In this document: positions 37,623 through 46,390 of the stretch, in pieces
How positions within the stretch are numbered: the stretch's first letter is position 1
Layout: every line of letters starts with the position of its first letter
NCBI GenBank assembly: GCA_030849065.1
Contig: JASAON010001562.1
Coordinates: forward strand, 1-56,961
Length of the DNA stretch: 56,961 nt
Direction of reading: 5' to 3'
Origin: Jaenimonas drosophilae
Lineage: Eukaryota > Euglenozoa > Kinetoplastea > Trypanosomatida > Trypanosomatidae
The notes under the pieces: generated by a model
The model's input: only the letters and a program-made list of their open reading frames with translations
Told to the model about the DNA's origin: nothing
Database searches by the model: none
Position numbers and translations under genes: made by a program

Positions 37623-37873
37623 ATCATACCACCTCCCTCCCTCTACCTACAGATCCACCCTCCTACTCCACACAACATCTCCCACCTCCCTCACCCATCA
37701 ACATAAATAAGTACAGTACGATGTCTTCTTGTGTTGCTGCAGCTTCTTCTTCTTTCTGAGTTCCTCTTTTCCATGTGTGTGTGTGTGTGCGGCTGCTTTT
37801 TTTTGTTTTGCTTCGTTGTTATGATTTTATTGTGCTCATCTCTTCGGTGATGAAAAAGAGTATGAAAAAAATT

Positions 37874-37912
37874 TAAGCTTTTTTTGTTGTTGTTTTGTGG
37901 CTGTGTTGCAGC
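37874..37912 (+). promoter_or_regulatory. Probable spliced-leader acceptor upstream of the 100-codon ORF
   Basis: AAGCTTTTTTTGTTGTTGTT followed by TTGTGGCTGTGTTGCAG gives a long U-rich tract ending in CAG, 39-40 nt before the first ATG (37951). Confidence 0.55.
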
Positions 37913-37950
37913 TTTCGACGTGTGTGCATTGAGTACTTCAGCACGCAAGG

Positions 37951-38253
37951 ATGTTAGGCTACACACGTGGAGGAGCTCATACAAGCCCCTCCTTCATCGT
38001 ACTCTTCTTCTTCGTCGTGGACCCGAAGAGGCCATGTTCTCTTGGATTGGCCACGAAAGAAGATGGCATGGCTGCCTTTAGCGGGCCAGCTTGCACGCCT
38101 CCCTCGTCGTGCTTCTTCTGCTATCCATCAACAACACTCATCATCATCATCATCATTGGTATCTTGATGATGCATATGTGGTTGTTGGATGAGAGATGGG
38201 CCGCCACAATTGCAGTTCGTAGTTCATTGTGCAAGTATCCGCTCGATGTGTGA
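37951..38253 (+). CDS. Possible small membrane protein
   Basis: 100 codons. The ATG is the first one after a strong U-rich tract and CAG acceptor ending about 37912, giving a leader of about 40 nt. The product starts MLGYTRGGAHTSPSFIVLFF, has a Cys-rich stretch (ACTPPSSCFFCYP), a run of Ile from an ATC repeat that with its flank makes a membrane-type helix (TTLIIIIIIGILMMHMWLL), and a non-repetitive C-terminus DERWAATIAVRSSLCKYPLD. The microsatellite-encoded helix makes chance a real alternative. No homologue recognised. Confidence 0.35.
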   Translation: MLGYTRGGAHTSPSFIVLFFFVVDPKRPCSLGLATKEDGMAAFSGPACTPPSSCFFCYPSTTLIIIIIIGILMMHMWLLDERWAATIAVRSSLCKYPLDV

Positions 38254-38667
38254 ACCCGCCACACAAAAAAACATACAAACGCACATTTAAATGATTCATT
38301 AAGACCCCTAATGCTCACACACACACACGCACACGCTCATAAGATATGTGTGTATCTACATGTGCTGCGTCTTCCGTCGTCAGTTTTCCTACTTGTGCGT
38401 TGTTCTTCTCCGCGCGTGTGTGTTTTGTGGGCGTGTAGGATGCTGTGTGGGAACCTCCTTTTTCTGTTGTTGTTTTCATGAGTACAAACATCTTGGCTTC
38501 TTCTCATCTATCATAGTTGCAGATTCTCATCCACGCATTTATACAAGAGAAGATTGTGGGTGTGCATCTGTTCGCTGTAGTGCGTTTGCGAAAACGCAGG
38601 TGGCTGTATTACAAGGAAGACGAGCAACACACACGTACGTACATACACGTACGCATACCTTTTCGCC
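38254..38667 (+). other. Spacer before the SPRY-LisH gene
   Basis: CA runs (38313-38334), a Cys-rich spurious ORF, and a CATACACGTACG-type leader before ATG 38668. No gene called. Confidence 0.5.
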
Positions 38668-41328
38668 ATGTTCCTATCAACATGGAACTTCCCCACCCCC
38701 AGCTGCTTCTCCAAGGAGGTCTTGACGGAGCCGTACACCCCGCCATCCGAGCATACATCCCCACACTATTTGGTGCAGCAGGAGGTGCTCGGTGATGGAG
38801 TAGCCCTGAGCCTACGCACGCAATCCGCTCATGATCGCCGCAACAACACCGAAGTAATCAGAATACCCTACTACCGCATCTTCAGCAACCTCCCCGCGCT
38901 CCCATCCTGTGGCTTGAGCTACATGGAATGTTGTGTGGCAAACATGGAAACGCAGGTGCGCGATCGCACCACGGCTTCCTTCGCGTGGAGCTCCATTCCG
39001 AGCGCTGCCAGTCTGCCTCTTCGTCTGGGCATCTGCATACGCGATGTGCCACGCACACCCTACACCGTCTCAACGCCATCCTCGCACATGGAAACGGTGG
39101 AGTATCACTGTGATTGTAGCACCGTCTTCCGCAATGGTGTTTCTACTGGCGCCACAAACAACAACAACAACAACAAGCATCGTGGTGGTGCATCTTCTTC
39201 TTCACAACATGTGTGGGCCCTCCACGACCGCATTGGGTGCCTCATTGACCACAGCAACCAACGTCTGTGCTTCACCCTGAATGGTATTCTGCAGCCCTCT
39301 CTCACCACTCCACTTCATGACATCTCTTCCACGATGGGCATCTTCTTCACCGTCGGGCTGCGCGATCGCATCTTAAGCTATCGGCCTCTCGTTGAGGTGT
39401 ATCGCATGAATTTGCACGTCCGCTTTGAATCCTTCGTCGGGCATACACGCGTGCCTCGCTCCATGAAGGGAGGTCCTCTGCCACCCACACCACCAATTCA
39501 GAGATCTGTAGCATCACCACCACTTCCAGTGCCATCATCTTCCTCACCATCATCACCATCATCATCACCGTCTTCATCATCATCATATGGCACATCTTCT
39601 CCATTCCCACACCGGTTTCGGCTGCAGGCCTATGCCGATGTGATGGGAGCTGATGCGTTGATGCGTTCCGTGCAGCCACACAAGAGCGTTGGCACCGCAG
39701 CATCCACGTCCACCACCATCTTCGATACAACATCCTTTGATGTATCGCTGCGTCTGCCAGAGTGGGAACTCTCCACGGAAGCTGTTTCTATGCTTCTTCG
39801 GCAGTACTTTGCCGCGAGGGGCCTGACGCACACGCTGCGCTGCTTCACGGAAGAGATGCCGCAGGATGAAAATGCCACGTCTGCGGAGGAGATGAAGTAC
39901 TGCATCAGCATGGCGGGACTGCGCACATGTATTCTCAAGGGAAATAATGATGATGGTGATGATGATGATGTGCGTGGGTGTGGTGGCCATGCGCACGAGG
40001 CGCATGTTGAGGAGGCACAGTTGGTGGGAAGTGGAGATGCTCTTGCTCTTCTTCATCGTACAAACATCATCACCGAGGCGGTAGAGCGGCAGTTTGCAAG
40101 ATTCATTGGCCACACACAACAACAACAACAACATGCATCACTACTTGCCTCTTGCGGATGCACCACACGTCTCTATCTTGCGCGGCGTGAAGATCTGGTG
40201 TATCTCCTCACCGCGATGAATAACGTTGAGTACGTTATGGAGATGGCAATGCAGGAGCTGAAGCGGATTCAGCCACCATCATCACGCCCACAACGTTGCC
40301 GACGGAGACGGAGTGGCGATCATAACAATAACAACAACAACAACAANGAGGTGTGCTCACCTGCAGAGCAGTGCCGCCGCTTGTTCTCTGGTGATGTTGA
40401 TGAAGAGCGCAAGGAGGAGGAGGACATCACCGCATTCACGGCGCGACGCACGCATGCCATTCGTCGAGCGGCAGAGGTGCTGATGGCCGCCGCCATTCAT
40501 ACCATCCATGCACCAGCAGTGGCCCACCAACAACGTGTTGGCCAACGTCTCTCTTCCGTCTTGACGAACATGTTGAGCACGATGAACGCCTACGCTGGAC
40601 GGCGGGCGGAGCAGGGTGAGGCAGGTACCGCAGCGGTGGTGGCCGCTCGGGCGTCATGGGTGAAGATGTTGGTGTGTTTGCGTGCGGCACTGCGTCGCGC
40701 GGTGTGGCATCGCCTCCTTCACGCCATTGAGAGTGCCAACGCAGCCCTTCTTGGTGAAGTACTCCGGTGGAGGCGCAATGATGATGAGAATGATGATGGC
40801 CTACACACGCAACATGTGGCGGGGGCCAACAGACGCAACAACAACAACTCCGCCACACCAATGTGCATCAGCAGCGTCGTGGACGAGGCTGCACACCCCA
40901 CTGCGCGACGCTTCTGGCGGCATTCCACGAGCACCAACGATGCGGTACAGCACAACGTTGATCATGATCATGGAGATGACGATGAAGATGAAGATGATGC
41001 ACTTCGTCAAGCACCTCTTCGATCCATTTGGAGGCGCGCACACGCCGTGGCCGCCCTTCATCCGCAACACGCCTCCGTCGCTGGCGTCGTTCATCAACAT
41101 CTCCATCGATACGCCAAGTCGGGTCTTGATGGAGCTCCGCTCCCATCCACGGCGGCACTTCTGCGCGCTGGAAAGGTTGGCGAAGACCCACCTTCATCGC
41201 AGAACACAACAACAACGCCACCACCGACGTGTACCACGATGGATGAGGTGGAGCTGTGGCATCAGGCCAAGCTACGTCAGGCGTCGAGTGAGTTGTTGGG
41301 CATTTTTGGTGAGCTGGTGCGAGGTTGA
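38668..41328 (+). CDS. SPRY-LisH protein, RanBP9/RanBP10-like (GID/CTLH complex type)
   Basis: 886 aa with one undetermined base (n at 40347) inside an Asn-codon run. Residues about 45-265 look like a SPRY domain: YYRIFSNLPALPSCGLSYME, SLPLRLGICIRDVP, HVWALHDRIGCLIDHSNQRL, CFTLNGILQPSL and MGIFFTVGLRDRILS, the last two typical of RanBP9 SPRY (FTLNG...LxPTVGL). A LisH motif lies at about 362-396 (STEAVSMLLRQYFAARGLTH). A CTLH-like helix follows near ITEAVERQFARFIG, then a helical C-terminal region. RanBP9-type proteins are scaffolds of the GID/CTLH ubiquitin ligase. The CRA part is not clear, and poly-Ser, Asn and Asp inserts are frequent. Confidence 0.75.
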   Translation: MFLSTWNFPTPSCFSKEVLTEPYTPPSEHTSPHYLVQQEVLGDGVALSLRTQSAHDRRNNTEVIRIPYYRIFSNLPALPSCGLSYMECCVANMETQVRDRTTASFAWSSIPSAASLPLRLGICIRDVPRTPYTVSTPSSHMETVEYHCDCSTVFRNGVSTGATNNNNNNKHRGGASSSSQHVWALHDRIGCLIDHSNQRLCFTLNGILQPSLTTPLHDISSTMGIFFTVGLRDRILSYRPLVEVYRMNLHVRFESFVGHTRVPRSMKGGPLPPTPPIQRSVASPPLPVPSSSSPSSPSSSPSSSSSYGTSSPFPHRFRLQAYADVMGADALMRSVQPHKSVGTAASTSTTIFDTTSFDVSLRLPEWELSTEAVSMLLRQYFAARGLTHTLRCFTEEMPQDENATSAEEMKYCISMAGLRTCILKGNNDDGDDDDVRGCGGHAHEAHVEEAQLVGSGDALALLHRTNIITEAVERQFARFIGHTQQQQQHASLLASCGCTTRLYLARREDLVYLLTAMNNVEYVMEMAMQELKRIQPPSSRPQRCRRRRSGDHNNNNNNNXEVCSPAEQCRRLFSGDVDEERKEEEDITAFTARRTHAIRRAAEVLMAAAIHTIHAPAVAHQQRVGQRLSSVLTNMLSTMNAYAGRRAEQGEAGTAAVVAARASWVKMLVCLRAALRRAVWHRLLHAIESANAALLGEVLRWRRNDDENDDGLHTQHVAGANRRNNNNSATPMCISSVVDEAAHPTARRFWRHSTSTNDAVQHNVDHDHGDDDEDEDDALRQAPLRSIWRRAHAVAALHPQHASVAGVVHQHLHRYAKSGLDGAPLPSTAALLRAGKVGEDPPSSQNTTTTPPPTCTTMDEVELWHQAKLRQASSELLGIFGELVRG

Positions 41329-42277
41329 GCACAGTGCACTCTTGGTGATAAATGAAGAAAAACGTAGATGATGGTGAGCATCCAGACGTTGCCAGTGACG
41401 TATCAGAGCGACACGTCTATTATTTTCAGACAAAAAGAGATGATGGATGTCTGAAGCTATCGTGCGTGTGTGCGTGTATGAGTGTGTGTTTCTAGCCATG
41501 ATGATGATGTTGTTGTTGTTGTGTGTGGTCTTGAACTTATGTGTATGGGTGAATGTCAGACGTGATGTCTCGTCGTTGAAGACGGGACAACTTCACAACA
41601 ACCAAAAAAAAAGGAGGTGATGTTGATGTGTGTGTTTGTGTGTGTGTTAGGGGAGAGTATTTGTAGCGGGGGGGAGAGTATGGCTCTTCTTATACGTCAG
41701 TGAGCAGTTGTACCTCCTGTCGCAGCCATCAACACCACACACACACACGCACACGCACACACTCTGTGATATCTACATCGCCTCATCATTTATGCTTTTT
41801 TTCCTTTTTTTCCTCCTCCGCTCTTCAACGATTTTTGTGCGTGTGCCACCCTGCGAGAGCCTTCAATACGATCAGGGTGCTGAAGTGCATGCACGTATGT
41901 ATGTGCAGCAACACAACCTCTCTTGGGATGTGTGCTCGTCTGAACATATGATTCATCATATACCAACACTCTCTATGAGATCATGGTAGTGTGAGTGATG
42001 TTTGGAATACAACGAAACCTCTTCTTCCTCTTTCTCACCTTCTCCACTATCATCGTGTGCGTTGTTGTTGTTGTTGTTGTTAAGTAGTGTTTTCGGCTAG
42101 TCCTGTAGTAGCTCGTAGTCCTACCCCCCCCCCGACACACACACACGTACGCACACCTAAGTACTGGACATCACCGCTCTTAACAGGTGAAGCTCACGTG
42201 ATCTGTTGCGTGTATACTCATACCAACGTACACACACAACTCATTCAACCTCACTTTATCACAGCCATACACCACCG
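41329..42277 (+). other. Spacer 41329-42277
   Basis: Contains TTG/GTT runs (41508-41521, 42061-42082), a repeated GGGGAGAGTAT (about 41650 and 41673), CA runs (41737-41762) and a 7-bp inverted repeat TTCAGAC/GTCTGAA (41425-41431, 41449-41455). The last bases, TCACTTTATCACAG (about 42260-42274), form a plausible acceptor for the next gene. No gene called. Confidence 0.5.
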
Positions 42278-43726
42278 ATGCCGGAGGAGTTGGCCTACTA
42301 CACCGAGACTGGACGACGTCTGCCTCAGCCCCCTCGTTGGCCGCCGAACCGCATCTCTTGTGTTCTACGCCTGCCAACGTACCGCTACGGGGAGGAGCCC
42401 AACCACGAACATGGGGAGGCATCGTGTGTGATGGTGGAAGAGGAGCGCCAACGTGAGGTGCGTGTGGAGGAGAAGGGCGTGCAGCGTGATAATAGCGCCA
42501 GATTTGCCGAGCACTCCTCCGCGCGAAGCCGTGAGGAGGCGCAACAACAACAACGTGCGGAAGAGGCAGAGGAAACGTCTGAGCGCCGACGTGAACGAGA
42601 GGAGGAGGAGGAACGCCGACGTGAGCGTGAAGAAGAGGATGAACGCCACCGTGAGGAGCGCCGTCAGGAGGATGAGGAGCGCCGTGAAGAACGCCGCCAG
42701 GAAGATGAGGAACGCCGCCGCCAAGATGATGAGCGCCGCGAGGAGCGCCGCCACGACGACGAAGAGCATCGCCGTCAGGAGGAGGAGCGCCGTGAGGAAC
42801 GCCGCCACGAGGATGAGCAACGCCGTCGTGAAGAGGCGGAGCGCCGTCGCGAGGATGAGGTGCGTCAACGCGAAGATGCCGCGCGCCGCCAGGAGGAACG
42901 CTGCCGTGAGAATGAGGAGCGCCGCCGTCAGGATGAAGAACGTCGCGAGGCCATCCGGCGTGAGCGCCCGGTGCCCCGCTACCCGCAGGAGGACGGATAC
43001 CGTCGTGAGCCACTCGAGGAACGCGTTCGCGCCCTCAGCGCCCGCCGCCAGGATGATGAGAGCATCATTGTTGAAGGTCCTGAGTTGATGGCGCCACGGC
43101 CAAGCCTTCAAGGTGCACGCAGGGCATCCATGGATCGCAGCTACCGCACCGTACGTCGCTACATCGAACACCAACCCCAGTCGCGTCGGCCGGAGCTGGA
43201 GAAGCTGCTCAAGGACTATGAAGGACGTGAAGATGAGTTGTGTGTGGCTCTCGCGCAGGCCTATGCGGAGGACTTTGACTACATTCGCCGCAGCGCCTCA
43301 CCGCGTGGAACCTGTGGGGAGGCCAAGCCCGCGGCCAACCCTCCACCACGGTCTGGCGCCAACAACAACAACAACAACAAGAACAATGCCTCCACCGCCA
43401 ACAACAACAGCATGAGTGCAGGTCCAGGCCGACGAACGCCCGTATCACGGGTGGAGTCTGGCAGTGGCCCATCTGCTGCCGCTGCTGCACCACGCCGCAA
43501 CTCGAGCTCCGCTGCTTCAAAACCTCAACCGAAGGTCTATGTTGGTGCCGCCAGCACCAGTAGCGTGGGGAGCTACCAACGTGAAGCAGCCGCATCGGCG
43601 GGAGGTCCAGCGGCACCCGTCGCGGCACGTACACCAACCGGCGCGAGCTCCGCCGCTGCCGCCCCCCGTCGCGGTCAGTTCGAGGCGTACAAGATTGAGG
43701 ATAGCGACGAAGACTCCAACTGGTAG
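42278..43726 (+). CDS. Charged single-helix (ER/K) protein with C-terminal kinetoplastid-type helical motif
   Basis: 482 aa from MPEELAYYTETGRRLP, four bases after TATCACAG. Residues about 98-230 are an almost pure Glu/Arg/Asp/Gln run built from repeats such as EERREERRQEDEERREERRQ, predicted to form a long stable single alpha-helix rather than a coiled coil. Near residues 304-334, RRPELEKLLKDYEGREDELC fits a short motif (LxxLLxxYxGxExxLxxAL) that I recall as frequent at the ends of kinetoplastid proteins. The rest is Ser/Ala/Pro/Asn-rich and disordered. A spacer or cytoskeletal role is plausible but not shown. Confidence 0.75.
   Translation: MPEELAYYTETGRRLPQPPRWPPNRISCVLRLPTYRYGEEPNHEHGEASCVMVEEERQREVRVEEKGVQRDNSARFAEHSSARSREEAQQQQRAEEAEETSERRREREEEEERRREREEEDERHREERRQEDEERREERRQEDEERRRQDDERREERRHDDEEHRRQEEERREERRHEDEQRRREEAERRREDEVRQREDAARRQEERCRENEERRRQDEERREAIRRERPVPRYPQEDGYRREPLEERVRALSARRQDDESIIVEGPELMAPRPSLQGARRASMDRSYRTVRRYIEHQPQSRRPELEKLLKDYEGREDELCVALAQAYAEDFDYIRRSASPRGTCGEAKPAANPPPRSGANNNNNNKNNASTANNNSMSAGPGRRTPVSRVESGSGPSAAAAAPRRNSSSAASKPQPKVYVGAASTSSVGSYQREAAASAGGPAAPVAARTPTGASSAAAAPRRGQFEAYKIEDSDEDSNW
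42572..42965 (+). repeat. Degenerate tandem repeat encoding the ER/K helix
   Basis: Imperfect copies of GAGGAGCGCCGTGAGGAACG-like units (GAR GAN GAR CGC CGY) encode the Glu/Arg helix. Copies vary at third positions, so the repeat is old or under protein-level selection. Confidence 0.75.
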
Positions 43727-43979
43727 TGAGTGAGTGCGTGTTGCCACACAACACAGAAAAAAAAAGTATGTACGCGTCAAGCATGAATGTCTGGGCTTCT
43801 AAGCCCTTTTCCTGGCTCTGACAAGGCGTGTAACTGTACCACGAGCACTGCTGCTGAGAGCTCACACTTGTATGTTTTTTGTACACGTTTTTTTTTTCAC
43901 GTTTACGAGAGGGAGGGAGGGGCACTCTCATGTCATGCCATCTCTTTCTCATCATCATCATCATCATCATCATCACTTA
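43727..43979 (+). other. Spacer before the relic cNBD
   Basis: Short hairpin GGGCTT-CT-AAGCCC followed by TTTT at 43793-43810, T9 at 43890-43898 and an ATC run (43950-43974). No intact ORF. Confidence 0.45.
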
Positions 43980-44375
43980 CAACGGCTTTGATGTGTGTGC
44001 GTCCGTGGAGGTGGTGCGTATGTGTGGTGTTCTCACCGGCAGCAACCTGCCGATGCAGCTCATTGCGTCTCTCTCCTACGTCCTCCACCTCCTCCAGCCG
44101 TGCGTATATATGCCAGGAGAATCAATTCCCATGATGGGGATTTATTGGTTCTTTTTTGTTTTTTTGCGCGTTGGACGGGAGTGAGGATGCTGAGATGTTG
44201 GCGATACCGTAGTAACATCTCAGCACATGGTGAGGTGGTTGGAGTATGGTGCTGCACACGCAGATGCAGCACAGATTGGGCATCACGCCGAGTCAAGTAG
44301 AGCACTATTGGCTTTCACTGGGCCCTTTATGGTGTGTCAGCTGGAGATCCATACCAGACCTAGCCTGCTGCCGAT
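43980..44375 (+). pseudogene. Probable decayed cyclic-nucleotide-binding domain (cNBD)
   Basis: In one plus frame (about 43983-44135) the sequence reads FDVCASVEVVRMCGV, SNLPMQLIASLSYVLHLL and then QPCVYMPGESIPMMG. The last part matches the cNBD pattern LxxxLxPxVYxPGExIxxxG. Downstream the frame is lost in T-runs (44150-44167). Pieces that fit the second half of a cNBD then appear in other frames: ISAHGEVVGVW (about 44217-44250) and VLHTQMQHRLGITPSQVEHY (from about 44249), then WLSLGPLWCVSWRSI. The simplest reading is a gene fragment of an ion channel or cAMP-binding protein broken by indels. Its full extent cannot be set. No start codon with an acceptor is assigned. Confidence 0.35.
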
Positions 44376-44861
44376 GTGTGTTGTTGCTGTTGCTTGTTTT
44401 TTTTTTGTTTTTTTCTCTGATGAACTTATCACTCCACTCTCCACCACTCACACAGTGTGTTGGTAGATGAGTGATGAGTGATGTAGATGCAAGCAACGAC
44501 TCGTGCAGGCACCAACTTCGGTACTGTTTGTGTACGCGTGCGTACCACCACTACTCATGGGATGATGTTGATGGGAGGTTGCTGGAGGAGGGCATACGAT
44601 TGCATCCTGCCCTCACCGCACCACTGTGAGCCCTCACGCACACAGACATACACAAAAAGATCTGCATGAAACAGATTGAATCTGGCACACGATCTGTTTT
44701 TTTTCTATGCAACATTTTCTTTTATAATCATCTCCACATCCTGTTGTGCTGTCTCGTACATGGCCTTGTATCCTGCTTTGGTTGTGTGCCAACAACACAA
44801 CTTAGACAACACACACGTAGTTGTTGCAAGAACATACAAACGTAGTACTTTCCAAGAACTC
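44376..44861 (+). other. Spacer before the type I membrane protein
   Basis: T-runs (44398-44406, 44696-44705), a TGATGAGTGATG stretch (44466-44483) and the tract CGTAGTACTTTCCAAG, with AG at 44855-44856, six bases before ATG 44862. No gene called. Confidence 0.45.
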
Positions 44862-46097
44862 ATGCCAGCACAAGACAAGTATGCGAGGCGAAGGACTCAG
44901 CCAAACGGCCGCATGCTGCTCGTGGCTCTCATGCTTATGTTGGTGCTGAGCGCAGCTCCAGGATCTGCCACCAGCAACGAACACGCACATGTGGCACACC
45001 TCCGCTATAGTATCGTGGAGCTACTCAGCGCCCCCAAGATGCAGTGGACGCTCACGGCCATGCACACACACACCACTAATCAAGGCACACAAGAAACGCT
45101 CTCCACTTCAGCAATCACAGCCACCGACATCTCAACACGGGCAGAGGAACACTCCGCCACCATTCGTCTCCCCGCGCTCAACATTCGTCATGGATCCGGC
45201 CGCGATGATGATGTGGATGAAGAAGACGAACATGGTGATGATGGCCTTCTCTGGAGCCACGTGTTGGCATCTCTATCAGATGATGCTGAGTCAGCGGCAC
45301 TGATGGAGGCGATGGATTGCAATGAGATGGCCGTTGCACGTCGCGCGAGCAGTGGGCGTGGTGGACGTTCGGCTGGACGCTCGGGAGGCCCCGCGCTCGA
45401 AGGCCGCTGTTGGCTGCAGAGCGGTGCCGGAGATCTTGTCTTCTCTTACCTTGTGCATCATGATGAGGTGCCGTCAAGTGTGGCGGCCGCGCCAGCGGTG
45501 TTGGCACTCGAGATAAATGCGAAGAAGACCCTCGCCGCTGATGTGGAGATGGATGAAGATGGGGTGGTGGAGGTTGGGGAGGTGGAGATGGTGGAGCATC
45601 TCTTCAGCTATGATCGCGAACATCATCAAGAAGTGGAGCTGCCCACCATAAAGGTGGCGCGCACAGCCAACAAACACAACGACCAGACGAAGAAGGTGCG
45701 TGGTGTGGTGCCAAAGACGACGGCAGCACTGATTGAGGCACCGCTGAAGTACTGCATCACGTTGCGCTTTCATTGGCACATTAAGAGCAACAGCAGCAGC
45801 GATGGCAGACGCGTCTTGGAAACGGAGCTGGTTGGCCTACAGTGGTGTGCTGCTTCAGCCGCCTTTGTTCGTCAAGCACTGCCCGATGAGCAGCTTCTGC
45901 CATCCATCAAGTATGGTAGTACGTCCATCTGGAAGCGGTGGTTGTTTCCAGCCGTGTACGCCGCTGGCTTGTACTCGTTGCTGCATCTGATTGCCATGAC
46001 CGCTCGCCGCTTCCGCCCTGTTCCTGCGCAACAAGACGCCACATCATCATCAGCAGCAGCAGCTCCTGCAGTCAGCCAGACAAAGAAGAAGAACTGA
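44862..46097 (+). CDS. Type I ER membrane protein, unknown family
   Basis: 411 aa from ATG 44862, right after TACTTTCCAAG; a second ATG at 44913 would start directly at the signal peptide. A basic n-region precedes the hydrophobic MLLVALMLMLVLSAAPGSAT, a good cleavable signal peptide. A lumenal domain of about 330 residues follows, with an acidic loop and a Gly/Arg-rich patch. There is one C-terminal membrane helix (WLFPAVYAAGLYSLLHLIAM) and a cytosolic tail ending KKKN, a dilysine-type ER retrieval signal. The lumenal part begins HLRYSIVELLSAPKMQWTL and has paired beta-like strands (KYCITLRFHWHI). The layout is reminiscent of lumenal EMC or translocon subunits, but I cannot match a family. 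Confidence 0.7.
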   Translation: MPAQDKYARRRTQPNGRMLLVALMLMLVLSAAPGSATSNEHAHVAHLRYSIVELLSAPKMQWTLTAMHTHTTNQGTQETLSTSAITATDISTRAEEHSATIRLPALNIRHGSGRDDDVDEEDEHGDDGLLWSHVLASLSDDAESAALMEAMDCNEMAVARRASSGRGGRSAGRSGGPALEGRCWLQSGAGDLVFSYLVHHDEVPSSVAAAPAVLALEINAKKTLAADVEMDEDGVVEVGEVEMVEHLFSYDREHHQEVELPTIKVARTANKHNDQTKKVRGVVPKTTAALIEAPLKYCITLRFHWHIKSNSSSDGRRVLETELVGLQWCAASAAFVRQALPDEQLLPSIKYGSTSIWKRWLFPAVYAAGLYSLLHLIAMTARRFRPVPAQQDATSSSAAAAPAVSQTKKKN

Positions 46098-46390
46098 ACG
46101 ATGATGGATGATCCGTGCGTACGTCTGCCCTTTAATCATCCACACACGCCCCACTCGCATGAAGCACACACTGACCCCATCACTTGGATGGAGTGTTTGA
46201 GCACATGTACAACCAACAAACAACATATATGTATCAGTTGTTTTCGTTCCTCCACCTCCACACACTTTTTCTTGTTTTTGCGTAGCTCACTCTTTGAATT
46301 GACTTGGTGTAGCATCATCATCATCATCATCATCATCACCACAACAACACAGCCTCCTACACACACACACACACAGTATCTTCATTCATC

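Noticed and set aside
41272..41499. Minus-strand 75-codon ORF containing LFLSENNRRVALIRHWQRLD
   Set aside because: It overlaps the end of the SPRY-LisH gene antisense, begins in CA-repeat sequence and lacks an acceptor; probably chance.
42180..43174. Long minus-strand open frames opposite the ER/K-helix gene
   Set aside because: They arise from the repetitive GAG/CGC codons; their products are His/Pro/Gly or Leu/Ala repeats without domain character.
44466..44600. C/D snoRNA suggested by GTGATGA
   Set aside because: No D box (CTGA) at a suitable distance and the C-box-like string lies in a TGATGAG repeat.
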